NCBI GenBank assembly: GCA_016713035.1
Contig: JADJPW010000004.1
Location: 535,474 to 599,473, forward strand
DNA from: Verrucomicrobiaceae bacterium
GTDB taxonomy: Bacteria > Verrucomicrobiota > Verrucomicrobiia > Verrucomicrobiales > Verrucomicrobiaceae
Length of the DNA stretch: 64,000 nt
Direction of reading: 5' to 3'
The translations under genes and the position numbers were made by a program. Of this stretch, positions 17,827-26,140 are shown piece by piece; position 1 is the first letter of the stretch; each line of letters starts with the position of its first letter. The notes below the pieces were generated by a model. That model was not told the origin of the DNA. It ran no database searches and saw only the letters and a program-made list of their open reading frames with translations.

Positions 17827-18513
17827 ATGTCAGTATCGGCCCGTCACCAGCCAGAAACGATGCATCTCACCCTCGGACAGCGCATGAAGGCCGCCCGCGA
17901 AGCACGCGGGCTCTCTTTGGCCGACGCCGCTCACGAAACGCGTGTGCCAGCACAGCGTCTGCATCATCTGGAAACAGATAACATCGCCGCATTCGGCAGC
18001 ATGACGTATGCACGGTCGTTTTTGAAGCTGTACAGTGATTACCTCGATGTGGATGCCTCTGAGGTGCTCCATGAGTTGCCACCAGCGATGTTGGGCGGAC
18101 CGCAGGATTACCGCTATCTCACGGATTCCCTCGGCCCATGGCTCGCAGAGCGCAAAAAGCCCTCTGTGCGGCTCTCTGAGCCCGTCAGCAGCAGCAGTGT
18201 GCAGACGATCAAGTCGCCCGTGCCAGCGGGAATCGGGATTTTTCTCTTCCTCGTGGCTCTGGCAGGTCTGTACGGTCAATATGTCGCCACTTTAAAGAAG
18301 GATGAGCCCGTCGTGCAGACGATCGAGCAGACCACCACCGCCGCCCAGGAGACTAGCGTGGCTGCTGAGGCACCTCCCGCTATAGCTCCCGTGGACAAGG
18401 TGCTGCCCGCGGAGCCTGTGCAGGTGCAGCCTGCGATCCCGGTCGATCCCATCGTGATCGCACCACCGACAAAAAACGGCCTCATCGAACTCAATCCACG
18501 CGAGGGCCTGTGA
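17827..18513 (+). CDS. RodZ-like helix-turn-helix membrane protein
   Basis: Product of 228 residues. The N-terminal Cro/RodZ-type helix-turn-helix lies at about 12-80 (LGQRMKAAREARGLSLADAA, then TYARSFLKLYSDYLDVD). One membrane helix spans about 138-158 (GIGIFLFLVALAGLYGQYV). The C-terminal segment is Pro/Ala/Val-rich and lacks a clear RodZ beta domain. RodZ links MreB to the cell wall machinery in cell shape control. ATG 17827 or an ATG 11 codons later, just before the domain, could be the start. Confidence 0.75.
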   Translation: MSVSARHQPETMHLTLGQRMKAAREARGLSLADAAHETRVPAQRLHHLETDNIAAFGSMTYARSFLKLYSDYLDVDASEVLHELPPAMLGGPQDYRYLTDSLGPWLAERKKPSVRLSEPVSSSSVQTIKSPVPAGIGIFLFLVALAGLYGQYVATLKKDEPVVQTIEQTTTAAQETSVAAEAPPAIAPVDKVLPAEPVQVQPAIPVDPIVIAPPTKNGLIELNPREGL

Positions 18514-18520
18514 ACGCGTG

Positions 18521-18844
18521 ATGCCTTCTTCTTCGCCATCGAATCGCGGCTGGTTGCCGCCCGTATTATGGTCGCTGGGCTTCCTGGCGCTGATCGGCGT
18601 CGCATGCGTGATCAATGAGGAACTGCGCCAAGTGGTGCTGGAGGGCGCGAGCTACATTTTCGTCTTTGTGACATCCCCTTTCATCCTAGAGGCCACGACG
18701 GCCTGCATCGGCCTAGCCATCGTGATGATCATCAATAGCCTGCGTATCGAGCGTGAAGGAGATGGCTGGGTGGAGATGGAGGTGCGTCAGGAGCCTGAGG
18801 CACCGCCTGCTGAGGAGGCGAAGTCGAAGGGTGAGTTGCACTGA
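18521..18844 (+). CDS. Small membrane protein with two helices, unknown
   Basis: Product of 107 residues with helices at about 15-32 (LGFLALIGVACVINEEL) and 42-70 (YIFVFVTSPFILEATT, IGLAIVMIINSL), and an acidic tail ending EAKSKGELH. Starts at 18518 (GTG) or 18521 (ATG), seven bases after the RodZ-like gene, so they likely form one transcript. No family recognised. Confidence 0.6.
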   Translation: MPSSSPSNRGWLPPVLWSLGFLALIGVACVINEELRQVVLEGASYIFVFVTSPFILEATTACIGLAIVMIINSLRIEREGDGWVEMEVRQEPEAPPAEEAKSKGELH

Positions 18845-18881
18845 GCTGAAGATCGTGCCTGACGTGGGCGTATAGCCGGGC

Positions 18882-20248
18882 ATGAAAAACCTGATTCTGG
18901 CGCTTTTGTTCGGTGGGAGTTTTGCCCAGGCGGCATGGCAGGCAGGAGCCGCACGGGCAGACATCACACCGGGCGAATCCGTGCCCCTGGCAGGCTATGG
19001 TGGGAAGACACGCATGTCGCAACGGGTGGAGCATGCCATCTGGCTGAAGGCGCTGGCTTTGCGAGAGGATGCAGGGCCGATAGCGGTGATCGTGACGGCG
19101 GATTTGGTAGGCCTGAGTGATAAAATGATCGCTGTGATCGCCAAAAATGCGGCGGAAAAGCACGGCATCCCGCGTGAGCGCCTGATCCTCAATTCCTCAC
19201 ACAATCACTCCTGCCCGGTGACGGAGGATGTGCTGTGGTTGTATTACGAATTCACGGCTGCGGAGGCTGCGGTGAAGGACCGCTACACGGCGCAGGTGTA
19301 TGCGAAGTATGATGAAGTCATCGGTGCCGCCATCGCGGCGCTAGCACCGGCGGAGTTGAGCTTCGAGCAGGGACTGGCCGGCGTGGCGGTGAACAGACGA
19401 CGCTCGCGTGGGCCGGAGAGTCGTGCGCTCGGTGGGCAGGTCGATCAGGATGTGCCCGTGATCGCTGTAAAGAGCGGTGATGCGCTGCGGGCCGTGCTTT
19501 TCGGCTATTCATGCCACACGACCGCGCTGGGAGGTCTGAGCATCAATGGCGACTACGCCGGTTTTGCCCAAATCGAGCTCGAAAAGGCGCATCCAGGCTG
19601 TGTGGCGATGTTTGTGCAAAATTGCGGTGGGGATGCCAATCCGCTGCCACGCATCCGTGGACGTGATGCAGAGGCGACATCGCTCACGGGCATGTACGGC
19701 CACATTTTGGCCGAAGCAGTGAATCAAGTGCTCGCAGCGCCGATGAAACCGCTCACAGGCCCGCTGAAGACGGCGATGAGCGAGACGGAGCTCTTTTTAC
19801 AACCCGGCCTACCGCTTGAGGAGCTGAAGCAACGCGTGCCAAACCTCACCGGCATGCCAAAGCGTGAGTTCGAGCACTTCATCCGCCAATATGAGGCACT
19901 GGGGGCTCTGCCAGATCGGGTGCGTTATCCGGTGCAGGTGTGGCGCTTCGGGCCGGAGCTGACTTTCATCGCACTCACGGGCGAGACGGTGGTGGATTAC
20001 TCGCTGAAGTTCAAAGCCGCGCAGGGCTGGAACACGACCTGGGTAAGTGGTTACAACAACGACCTGCTCAGCTACGTCCCCAGCCTGCGGGTGCTGAGGG
20101 AAGGCGGCTACGAGGGCAGCTCTGGCATGTATGAATACGGCCACCGTGCTCCCTACACGGAGACGGTGGAGCAGCAGATTACCGCCGTGGTGGAGAAATT
20201 GCTGCGCAGCGGAGGCTGGGCCCTTCTGCGGCGGGGGGGGGGGGGGGG
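18882..20248 (+). CDS. Neutral/alkaline ceramidase-like exported hydrolase; true 3' end obscured by a G tract
   Basis: The signal peptide MKNLILALLFGGSFAQA leads into a ceramidase N-terminal fold: AARADITPGESVPLAGYGG, ILNSSHNHSCP (metal-binding His), FGYSCHTTALGG and FVQNCGGDANP, with a late WVSGYNNDLLSYVP. About 450 residues are well supported, near the full length for this short family. The frame then passes through a 16-G run (20233-20248) and continues to 20936, antisense to the facing esterase gene. That tail is not real protein in my view. Likely a zinc-dependent periplasmic amidase; substrate may be other than ceramide. Confidence 0.75.
20233..20248. repeat. Homopolymer of 16 G
   Basis: Sixteen consecutive G residues lie at the end of the ceramidase-like gene, between it and the convergent esterase. 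In all three frames downstream there is no near stop, so the gene's end cannot be fixed. Such a tract is either a slippage-prone repeat or a sequencing or gap-filling artefact. Confidence 0.9.
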
Positions 20249-20312
20249 TCTTTTGGGCGGTCAGGGCGGTGGAACGGAGGCGACATTCTTGGAAGCCCCC
20301 GGTGTGGCTTTT

Positions 20313-21509
20313 TCAGCGCTGCACGTCGAGCACGAGGTTTTTGGCGTTTTCGCCGATTTCGAGATTCCAGGTGCCGGAGCCGGGTTTTTGCTCGGTGGTG
20401 GTGACGGTACCATCGGGTGTCTCCAGATCGGGGACGTCTGCGGCGCTGTAACTGACCTTCAGAGTGACTTTTCCGACCACGGGACCGCTTTTTTCATCGA
20501 GTTTGAAATTCCCATGCATCACGCGGGCACAGGCTACGGGCTGATTGGCATCCTGGGGGGTGAAGATGATGCTGCCCCAGCTCACCGGCTTGCCGTTGAT
20601 GTTGAGTTTGCCATTCACGGCGCTGCGCTTCGCGGGCTTGAGGAAGCCCTGATTGCGCAGCCAATCACGCAGATGCCCACTCCAGCTCCCCAGCACGGGA
20701 TCACCGAGGTAAAGACCGACGCCGTGCGGCCCTGGCTGGTAAATGTGCAGCTCGGCGGGCACTTTGTGCTTCCGGCAGGCGAGGTAGAGCGCCACGGGAT
20801 TCTCCGCTGGCACCACGGTGTCTTCATCGGTGTGAAAGATGAAAATGGGCGGCGTGCTGGCCGTCACTCGCGTCTCGGTGCTGACATGCCGTGCGAGGTC
20901 GTCCGTGTCACCTGGGCCGAGGAGGTTTTTGCGTGATCCTTTGTGGCCATAGTCCTGGATCATGGAGATGACGGGGTAAGTGGGCGCGGCGACGTCTGGC
21001 CGGGCACTGACTTGATCGACCGCGTCATTCGTCATGCCGGCGGGTTTTTCATCGAACATGGTCGCGGCCATGGAGGTGAGGTGCCCACCGGCGCTGAAGC
21101 CGATGATGCCGATGCGCTGGGGATCGATGCCATAGGTCTGCGCATTCGCCCGCACATGGCGGATGGCCCGCTGCACGTCGATGAGCTGCGTGGGGAAGTG
21201 GTAGCCCTGGCTGCCCAGGCGGTAATGCAGCACAAAGGCGGAGACGCCGATGCCATTGAACCACCGCGCCACCTGGGTGCCCTCATGATCTGCCGCGAGG
21301 CCCCCGTAGCCGCCGCCAGGGCAGACGACAAAGGCCGCGCCATTGGCCTGCTCCTTCGCGGCGGGCCAGACATAGATGAAGGGCTGATCCTTATCCTCCT
21401 GCCCCTTCGCCCCAGGGGCACCGTCTGGCCAGAGGCGGACCTTTGCGGGCTCCGCGAGGGCGGTTTGAGAGAAAAAGACGGTGGCGGTGAGGAGGAGGAA
21501 GTATTTCAT
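20313..21509 (-). CDS. Exported alpha/beta-hydrolase (acetylxylan-esterase/BD-FAE-like) with C-terminal accessory domain
   Basis: Product of 398 residues. The signal peptide ends SQTALA (about 19). The hydrolase core has oxyanion motif CPGGGYGGL, nucleophile GFSAGGHL (Ser about 141), acid in FHTDEDTVVP (about 223) and His in GPHGVG (about 258). Residues 290-398 (LNINGKPVSWGSIIFTP, then GKVTLKVSYSAADVP) form a small beta domain like transthyretin/carboxypeptidase-regulatory folds. It probably deacetylates plant or algal polysaccharides in the periplasm. It converges on the ceramidase-like gene with only the G tract and about 65 bases between. Confidence 0.85.
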   Translation of the reverse strand: MKYFLLLTATVFFSQTALAEPAKVRLWPDGAPGAKGQEDKDQPFIYVWPAAKEQANGAAFVVCPGGGYGGLAADHEGTQVARWFNGIGVSAFVLHYRLGSQGYHFPTQLIDVQRAIRHVRANAQTYGIDPQRIGIIGFSAGGHLTSMAATMFDEKPAGMTNDAVDQVSARPDVAAPTYPVISMIQDYGHKGSRKNLLGPGDTDDLARHVSTETRVTASTPPIFIFHTDEDTVVPAENPVALYLACRKHKVPAELHIYQPGPHGVGLYLGDPVLGSWSGHLRDWLRNQGFLKPAKRSAVNGKLNINGKPVSWGSIIFTPQDANQPVACARVMHGNFKLDEKSGPVVGKVTLKVSYSAADVPDLETPDGTVTTTEQKPGSGTWNLEIGENAKNLVLDVQR

Positions 21510-21671
21510 CGGTCAAAAGGCATGCTTTATGCGCATGGCTAACCAAACGCGCCCCTGCGTAGGAGGCTTGCACGCCGTGTGAGTGTGCGGGCCGCCTCCC
21601 GTGGCCAGATTGCGCCCTTGCCAAGGTGGCTAAAGTCGCGATGGATAGCACCCCCTTTGCCCCAAAAAACC

Positions 21672-22886
21672 ATGCCCAAGCAGACTATTCGTGATCTCGA
21701 CCTCGCCGGAAAACGCGTCTTTGTACGTGTGGACTTCAATGTGCCTCTGGAGGAGAAAGACGGCCAGATGGTCATCACCGATGCCACCCGCATCCAGGAG
21801 ACCCTGCCGACCATCCAGTTCCTCATCGAAAAAGGTGCCCGTATCATCCTAGCGAGCCATTTGGGCCGCCCGAAGGGCCAGCGTGATCCGAAGCAGTCTC
21901 TCGCTCCAGTCGCACCGGCTCTCAGCGCCCTGATTGGCAAGCCGGTGGCTTTTGCCAGTGACTGCATCGGTGATGAGGCCAAATCCAAAGCCCTCGCTCT
22001 GGGCAATGGCGACGTGCTTTTGCTGGAAAACACCCGCTTCCACGCGGGCGAGGAGCAAAACGATGCCACGCTCGCGAAGGGCATGGCCGAGCTGGCGGAG
22101 GTCTTTGTGAATGACGCCTTCGGCTCCGCCCACCGTGCGCATAGCTCCACAGCGGGCATCGCAGACTACCTCCCCGCAGTTTCCGGCCTGTTGATGGAAA
22201 AAGAGCTCACTTGGCTCAATGACGAGCTGGAGAACCCAGATCGCCCCTTTGTCGTCATCCTCGGCGGAGCAAAGGTCAGCGACAAAATCGGCGTCATCAA
22301 TCGCCTGCTCGAAAAGGCCAACACGATCATCATCGGCGGCGGCATGGCCTACACCTTCCGCAAGCTGGTGCAGGGCATCTCCATCGGCAAAAGCCTCTAC
22401 AAACCCGAGTGGGAACCCATCGCCCAGGCCGCTCTGGACAAGGCCAAGGAGCGTGGCGTGAAGATCCTCATCCCCGTGGACGCGATGATCACCGACGCCT
22501 TCGATTTCGACGCGAAGAAGTTCGGCAACATCAAATTCACCGGCGCGGGCGAAAGCATCCCAGACGGCTGGGAAGGCGTCGATATCGGCCCTGAGAGCGT
22601 GAAGCTCTTCAGCGAAGAAATTTCCAAAGCGAAGACCGTCATCTGGAACGGCCCGATGGGCGTGTTCGAGATCAAAGAAGCCTCCAAAGGCACCTTCGAC
22701 ATCGCAGAGGCCATGGCGGCCAATTCCAGTGCCAAAAACATCATCGGTGGCGGCGACAGCGTGAAAGCCGTCAAAAAAGCCAAGCTGGGCGATAAGATGA
22801 CCTTCATCTCCACCGGCGGCGGTGCCTCCCTCGAACTCCTCGAAGGCAAAATCCTCCCCGGCGTCGCCTGCCTGAAGGACAAGTAA
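21672..22886 (+). CDS. pgk: Phosphoglycerate kinase
   Basis: Product of 404 residues, the full bacterial length. Signature FVRVDFNVPLEEKDG at the N-terminus, substrate-binding DAFGSAHRAHSS and HLGRPKG, and nucleotide-binding region IIGGGDSVKA and FISTGGGASLELLEG. It converts 1,3-bisphosphoglycerate and ADP to 3-phosphoglycerate and ATP in glycolysis. Start taken at ATG 21672, although the frame opens earlier. tpiA follows after 39 bases, forming a glycolytic pair. Confidence 0.97.
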   Translation: MPKQTIRDLDLAGKRVFVRVDFNVPLEEKDGQMVITDATRIQETLPTIQFLIEKGARIILASHLGRPKGQRDPKQSLAPVAPALSALIGKPVAFASDCIGDEAKSKALALGNGDVLLLENTRFHAGEEQNDATLAKGMAELAEVFVNDAFGSAHRAHSSTAGIADYLPAVSGLLMEKELTWLNDELENPDRPFVVILGGAKVSDKIGVINRLLEKANTIIIGGGMAYTFRKLVQGISIGKSLYKPEWEPIAQAALDKAKERGVKILIPVDAMITDAFDFDAKKFGNIKFTGAGESIPDGWEGVDIGPESVKLFSEEISKAKTVIWNGPMGVFEIKEASKGTFDIAEAMAANSSAKNIIGGGDSVKAVKKAKLGDKMTFISTGGGASLELLEGKILPGVACLKDK

Positions 22887-22914
22887 TTCGTCATTCGTCA
22901 TTCCAACATTCGTC
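22886..22914. repeat. ATTCGTC repeats between pgk and tpiA
   Basis: ATTCGTC occurs at 22886, 22893 and 22908 within the short pgk-tpiA gap, overlapping the last base of the pgk stop. This may be simple-sequence filler; no hairpin forms. Confidence 0.5.
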
Positions 22915-22925
22915 CTTTCAAAACC

Positions 22926-23726
22926 ATGCCCATCGCTCACTTCCGCAAGCCCATCATCGCCGCCAACTGGAAAATGCACATGACTCCGCAGGAGTCCGAT
23001 GACTTCCTCCGCGCCTTCGCCCGCCTGGTGCCGGATAAGTGCCCGGTGCAGATCGTCGTGGCACCACCCTTTGTGAGCCTGGAGCGCTCCCACAATGCGC
23101 TGGTCAATGCCCGCGAGCAAAGCGTGGAGCTGGCAGCTCAAAACATGAGCGCCCAGCCCGCTGGTGCCTTCACCGGCGAGACCAATGCCCGCATGATCAA
23201 GGAATGCGGCTGCAAGCACGTCATCCTCGGCCACAGCGAGCGCCGCAGCCTCTACGGTGAGACAAACGCCATCGTGAATGCGAAGGTGCTCGCCGCTCTC
23301 GAAGCACGCCTGCACCCCATCCTTTGCATCGGTGAGACACTCGAAGAACGCGATGCCGGCAAGATCGAGCAAGTGCTGGAAAGCCAACTGCGCGAGTCCC
23401 TGGCCGAAGTCGGCCCCCGCCGCATCATGGATGTGGTGATCGCCTATGAGCCCGTGTGGGCCATCGGCACCGGCCGCACCGCCAGTGCCCAGCAGGCACA
23501 GGACGCACACGCTTTCTGCCGCAAGGTGCTCAGTGACATGTTCGGCGCCGATGTGGCCGTGAAAATCCGCATTCAATACGGCGGCAGCGTGAAGCCAAAC
23601 AACATGGCCGAGCTCATCGCCCAGCCAGACGTGGACGGTGCCCTCGTCGGCGGAGCCAGCCTAGAAACCGGCTCCTTCTGGGAAATCTGCCGCGCCGCGA
23701 TTGATTGGACCAACGCCCACGCGTGA
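22926..23726 (+). CDS. tpiA: Triosephosphate isomerase
   Basis: Product of 266 residues. AANWKMHMTPQES holds the substrate Asn/Lys pair, VILGHSERRS the electrophile His, and YEPVWAIGTGRTAS the catalytic Glu and flexible loop; the phosphate site is in YGGSVKPNN and LVGGASL. Interconverts dihydroxyacetone phosphate and glyceraldehyde-3-phosphate. Second gene of the pgk-tpiA unit. A short N-terminal extension of a few residues precedes the usual start. Confidence 0.97.
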   Translation: MPIAHFRKPIIAANWKMHMTPQESDDFLRAFARLVPDKCPVQIVVAPPFVSLERSHNALVNAREQSVELAAQNMSAQPAGAFTGETNARMIKECGCKHVILGHSERRSLYGETNAIVNAKVLAALEARLHPILCIGETLEERDAGKIEQVLESQLRESLAEVGPRRIMDVVIAYEPVWAIGTGRTASAQQAQDAHAFCRKVLSDMFGADVAVKIRIQYGGSVKPNNMAELIAQPDVDGALVGGASLETGSFWEICRAAIDWTNAHA

Positions 23727-23772
23727 TGTGTGGGTGAGCCACTTGGCATTTTGTTCACTTCATGCCTTTAAA

Positions 23773-23837
23773 AAGTGCTGAGTGCTCAGTTCTGAGTGCT
23801 CAGTCAGCTAGACCAATTTACTGAGCACTGAGCACTT
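23773..23837. repeat. Intergenic inverted repeat, AGTGCTCAGT family, copy 2
   Basis: Left arm 23773-23790 and right arm 23820-23837 are 18-base reverse complements with one mismatch; an extra GAGTGCTCAGT unit lies at 23794-23804. It shares its core with the structure at 4458-4533. It separates convergent tpiA and the aldolase gene, where a bidirectional terminator would be useful. Confidence 0.75.
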
Positions 23838-23876
23838 CCGCACTAAAAACGCGGCTGCCTTCTTTCTCGCCACACC

Positions 23877-24710
23877 CTAGGCGATGAGCCGCAGCGCCTC
23901 CTCGACGCTGGCTCCTTCATGCACCATGGCCATGAGGGCACGAGTGATGCCCTTCGGATTCGGATGCTGGATGACATTCCGCCCATAGACGATGCCGGCG
24001 GCTCCTTGCTGGAGCAGACCCTGCGTGCGCTCCAGGATCTCGCGGTCACTGACACGGCCACCGCCGCGGACCAGCACCGGGATGCCAGAGGCAGCCTCGA
24101 TGACCTTGTGGTAGCGGCTCACATCGTCGGTCGGGTCTGCTTTGATGATGTCTGCCCCCAGCTCCACGGCCTGCCGGACGAGGTAGGTGATGGCTGTCTC
24201 ATCCCCATTGACCATGTAGCCACCGGCTTTTTCATTCGGCTGGAAGACGAGCGGCTCGACCATCATCGGCATGCCGTAGTAGTCGGCCTGGGGCTTGAGT
24301 TTGAGGATGTTTTCCACGCACTCGGCGTGCACCTCGGGTGCGCCAGGGATCTGGAAAAGATTCACGCACACGCAGGCGGCGTCGTAGCGCACGGCTTGGA
24401 GCATGCAGTCCTCCAGCATGAGGCTAAAGCGGCGATTCTCCGGCAGCGTCTTGCCATAGATGTTCGCCACATCGGTGCGGAGCACGAGGCTGGGCTTCTC
24501 ACGGCCTGGTATCTCCTGGAGATGCCGTGCCATGCCCAGCGTGAGCTGGATCGCATCTGGCGCGGCCTCAACCAGCGTCTTCACCACCTGCCGCATGTCC
24601 TCGATGCCCTGGAGGAAACCAGCTTGATTAAAAAAACCGTGATCGACCGCCACATCGAAGCAGCGATTGGATTTGGCATTGAAGAGGCGTTTCAGGCGGA
24701 AGGATTTCAT
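23877..24710 (-). CDS. Class I aldolase of the DeoC/FbaB/LsrF type
   Basis: Product of 277 residues from the ATG at 24710. TIM-barrel with AVDHGFFNQAG at the first strand, ACVCVNLFQIPG, MMVEPLVF and the Schiff-base Lys in ADIIKADPTDDV; phosphate site in VRGGGRVSDREI and GIVYGRNVIQHPNP. These match FbaB/LsrF-type aldolases rather than deoxyribose-phosphate aldolase. Because it lies next to pgk and tpiA, a fructose-bisphosphate aldolase role is plausible, but LsrF-like or other sugar-phosphate substrates cannot be excluded. Confidence 0.78.
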   Translation of the reverse strand: MKSFRLKRLFNAKSNRCFDVAVDHGFFNQAGFLQGIEDMRQVVKTLVEAAPDAIQLTLGMARHLQEIPGREKPSLVLRTDVANIYGKTLPENRRFSLMLEDCMLQAVRYDAACVCVNLFQIPGAPEVHAECVENILKLKPQADYYGMPMMVEPLVFQPNEKAGGYMVNGDETAITYLVRQAVELGADIIKADPTDDVSRYHKVIEAASGIPVLVRGGGRVSDREILERTQGLLQQGAAGIVYGRNVIQHPNPKGITRALMAMVHEGASVEEALRLIA

Positions 24711-24823
24711 GGCGAATGGGCATCTAGGCCGTCTTTGCCCGCCTGCAAGAGCGGAGCGTAAGCGGTATTTGGCGTGACCCGGCACTTGCAGGCGGGCGCG
24801 GCCTTCGGCAGAGTCAGCACACC

Positions 24824-25315
24824 ATGCTGAAACGACTTCTTTTGCTCCTCCTCACGGCCCTACTGGCCTCCTGTGCCACCTCAGGCGGCGGTGGGAATTC
24901 CCAAGCCGAGATCGCACGCCGCGCAGAGATCGCGGCGGAGCCCCGCGGAGATTACTGGGTGGCACGGCGCTACCACCTCGATCACACGCACTTCTGGGGC
25001 TATGTGCGCCGCCCTGGCGAGTCCTGGGACAAGGCGCGGCTCGTCGTGGTCAATGAGCGCTTCTGCAAAATCCCGGATCGCCTGCCAGAGGCCCCCTCCA
25101 GTGGCAACGCCTACGGCTACAACCACAACTACCAATACCTCCTCTGGGGTGACTTTAGCGGCAGAAAGGTCTTTGATCCGAACAGCAACATGGTCCTGCC
25201 AGAATTCGTGCTCAAAGACCACAAACTGGTGAGTGCCAACCCCGGCTACCTCTTTAAGCCGAACGAGCGCTTCACCGGCTCACTCCCGCGTGCAGAGCCC
25301 GGCGCGATGCCCTAA
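24824..25315 (+). CDS. Lipoprotein of unknown function
   Basis: Product of 163 residues. A Leu-rich signal peptide ends in lipobox LASC (Cys17), followed by a Gly-rich spacer. The mature part is aromatic-rich (DYWVARRYHLDHTHFWGYVR, then YNHNYQYLLWG). No known domain. Divergent from the aldolase gene, with about 110 bases between for promoters. Confidence 0.7.
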   Translation: MLKRLLLLLLTALLASCATSGGGGNSQAEIARRAEIAAEPRGDYWVARRYHLDHTHFWGYVRRPGESWDKARLVVVNERFCKIPDRLPEAPSSGNAYGYNHNYQYLLWGDFSGRKVFDPNSNMVLPEFVLKDHKLVSANPGYLFKPNERFTGSLPRAEPGAMP

Positions 25316-25447
25316 AGCCAGGTTGGCATCCCTGAGCTGCCGCTCCTTTACGCGGCCTTTACAGACTTCCGCATCCGCCGGGTCGATCCCTCGGCGCATG
25401 ATCGCCCCACTCCACCCACGCACGCTACCCAGCGGCCCGCACGCACC

Positions 25448-26131
25448 ATGAGCACCATCCTTGTCATCGAAGACGACGCAGCGATCCGCCGTGGAGTGCT
25501 CGACGCACTCCACTTCGCCGGTCACAGCACCCTGGAGGCACCTGATGGCGAAAAGGGCATGAAACTCGCCCTCAGCGCCACTTTTGACCTCATCCTGCTC
25601 GATCTAGTGCTGCCGCATGCCAGTGGGTTTGATATTTTGAAGTCTCTGCGCCGTGAGCGACCCGGCACGCCTGTGATCATCCTCAGCGCCCGAGGTGAAG
25701 AGAATGATCGCGTGCGCGGGCTGAAACTGGGCGCAGATGACTACGTGGTGAAGCCTTTTTCCGTGCGGGAGCTCCTCGCTCGTGTGGAGGCGGTGCTACG
25801 CCGTGCATCCGAGCGCCAGCCGGTGAGTGAAACGCTCACTCTCGATGATGCCACAATCGATTTGGGCCTGGGAGTGGCCCGTTTTGCCAATGGCGACCAA
25901 GCAGAGCTCTCGGAGCGCGAGCGTGAGGTGCTGCGCTACCTCGCGCTGAATCGTGGCCGCCCCGTATCGCGTGAAGAGCTGCTCCAACGCGTCTGGCACC
26001 TAGAAGGCCGCCAGATGGAAACCCGCACCGTCGATATGCACGTCGCCAACCTCCGCTCCAAGCTCCGTGATGACGCAGACACCCCGCGTCTGATCGTGAC
26101 GATCCGGGGGAAGGGGTATCAATTGGTTTGA
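25448..26131 (+). CDS. OmpR-family response regulator
   Basis: Product of 227 residues. Receiver domain with acidic VIEDDAA, phospho-acceptor Asp in LILLDLVLPHASG (about 51) and switch Lys in DDYVVKPFSVREL. C-terminal winged helix (about 130-225) with LSEREREVLRYLALNRGRPV, ETRTVDMHVANLRSKL and IRGKGYQLV. The sensor kinase gene starts nine bases downstream, so they form a pair. Confidence 0.93.
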   Translation: MSTILVIEDDAAIRRGVLDALHFAGHSTLEAPDGEKGMKLALSATFDLILLDLVLPHASGFDILKSLRRERPGTPVIILSARGEENDRVRGLKLGADDYVVKPFSVRELLARVEAVLRRASERQPVSETLTLDDATIDLGLGVARFANGDQAELSEREREVLRYLALNRGRPVSREELLQRVWHLEGRQMETRTVDMHVANLRSKLRDDADTPRLIVTIRGKGYQLV

Positions 26132-26140
26132 GAACTAACC

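Noticed and set aside
20249..20936. C-terminal extension of the ceramidase-like ORF
   Set aside because: It reads the wrong strand of the esterase gene after a G tract; the esterase has an intact catalytic triad.
21849..23576. 575-codon open frame on the minus strand
   Set aside because: It is antisense to pgk and tpiA, both fully conserved on the plus strand.
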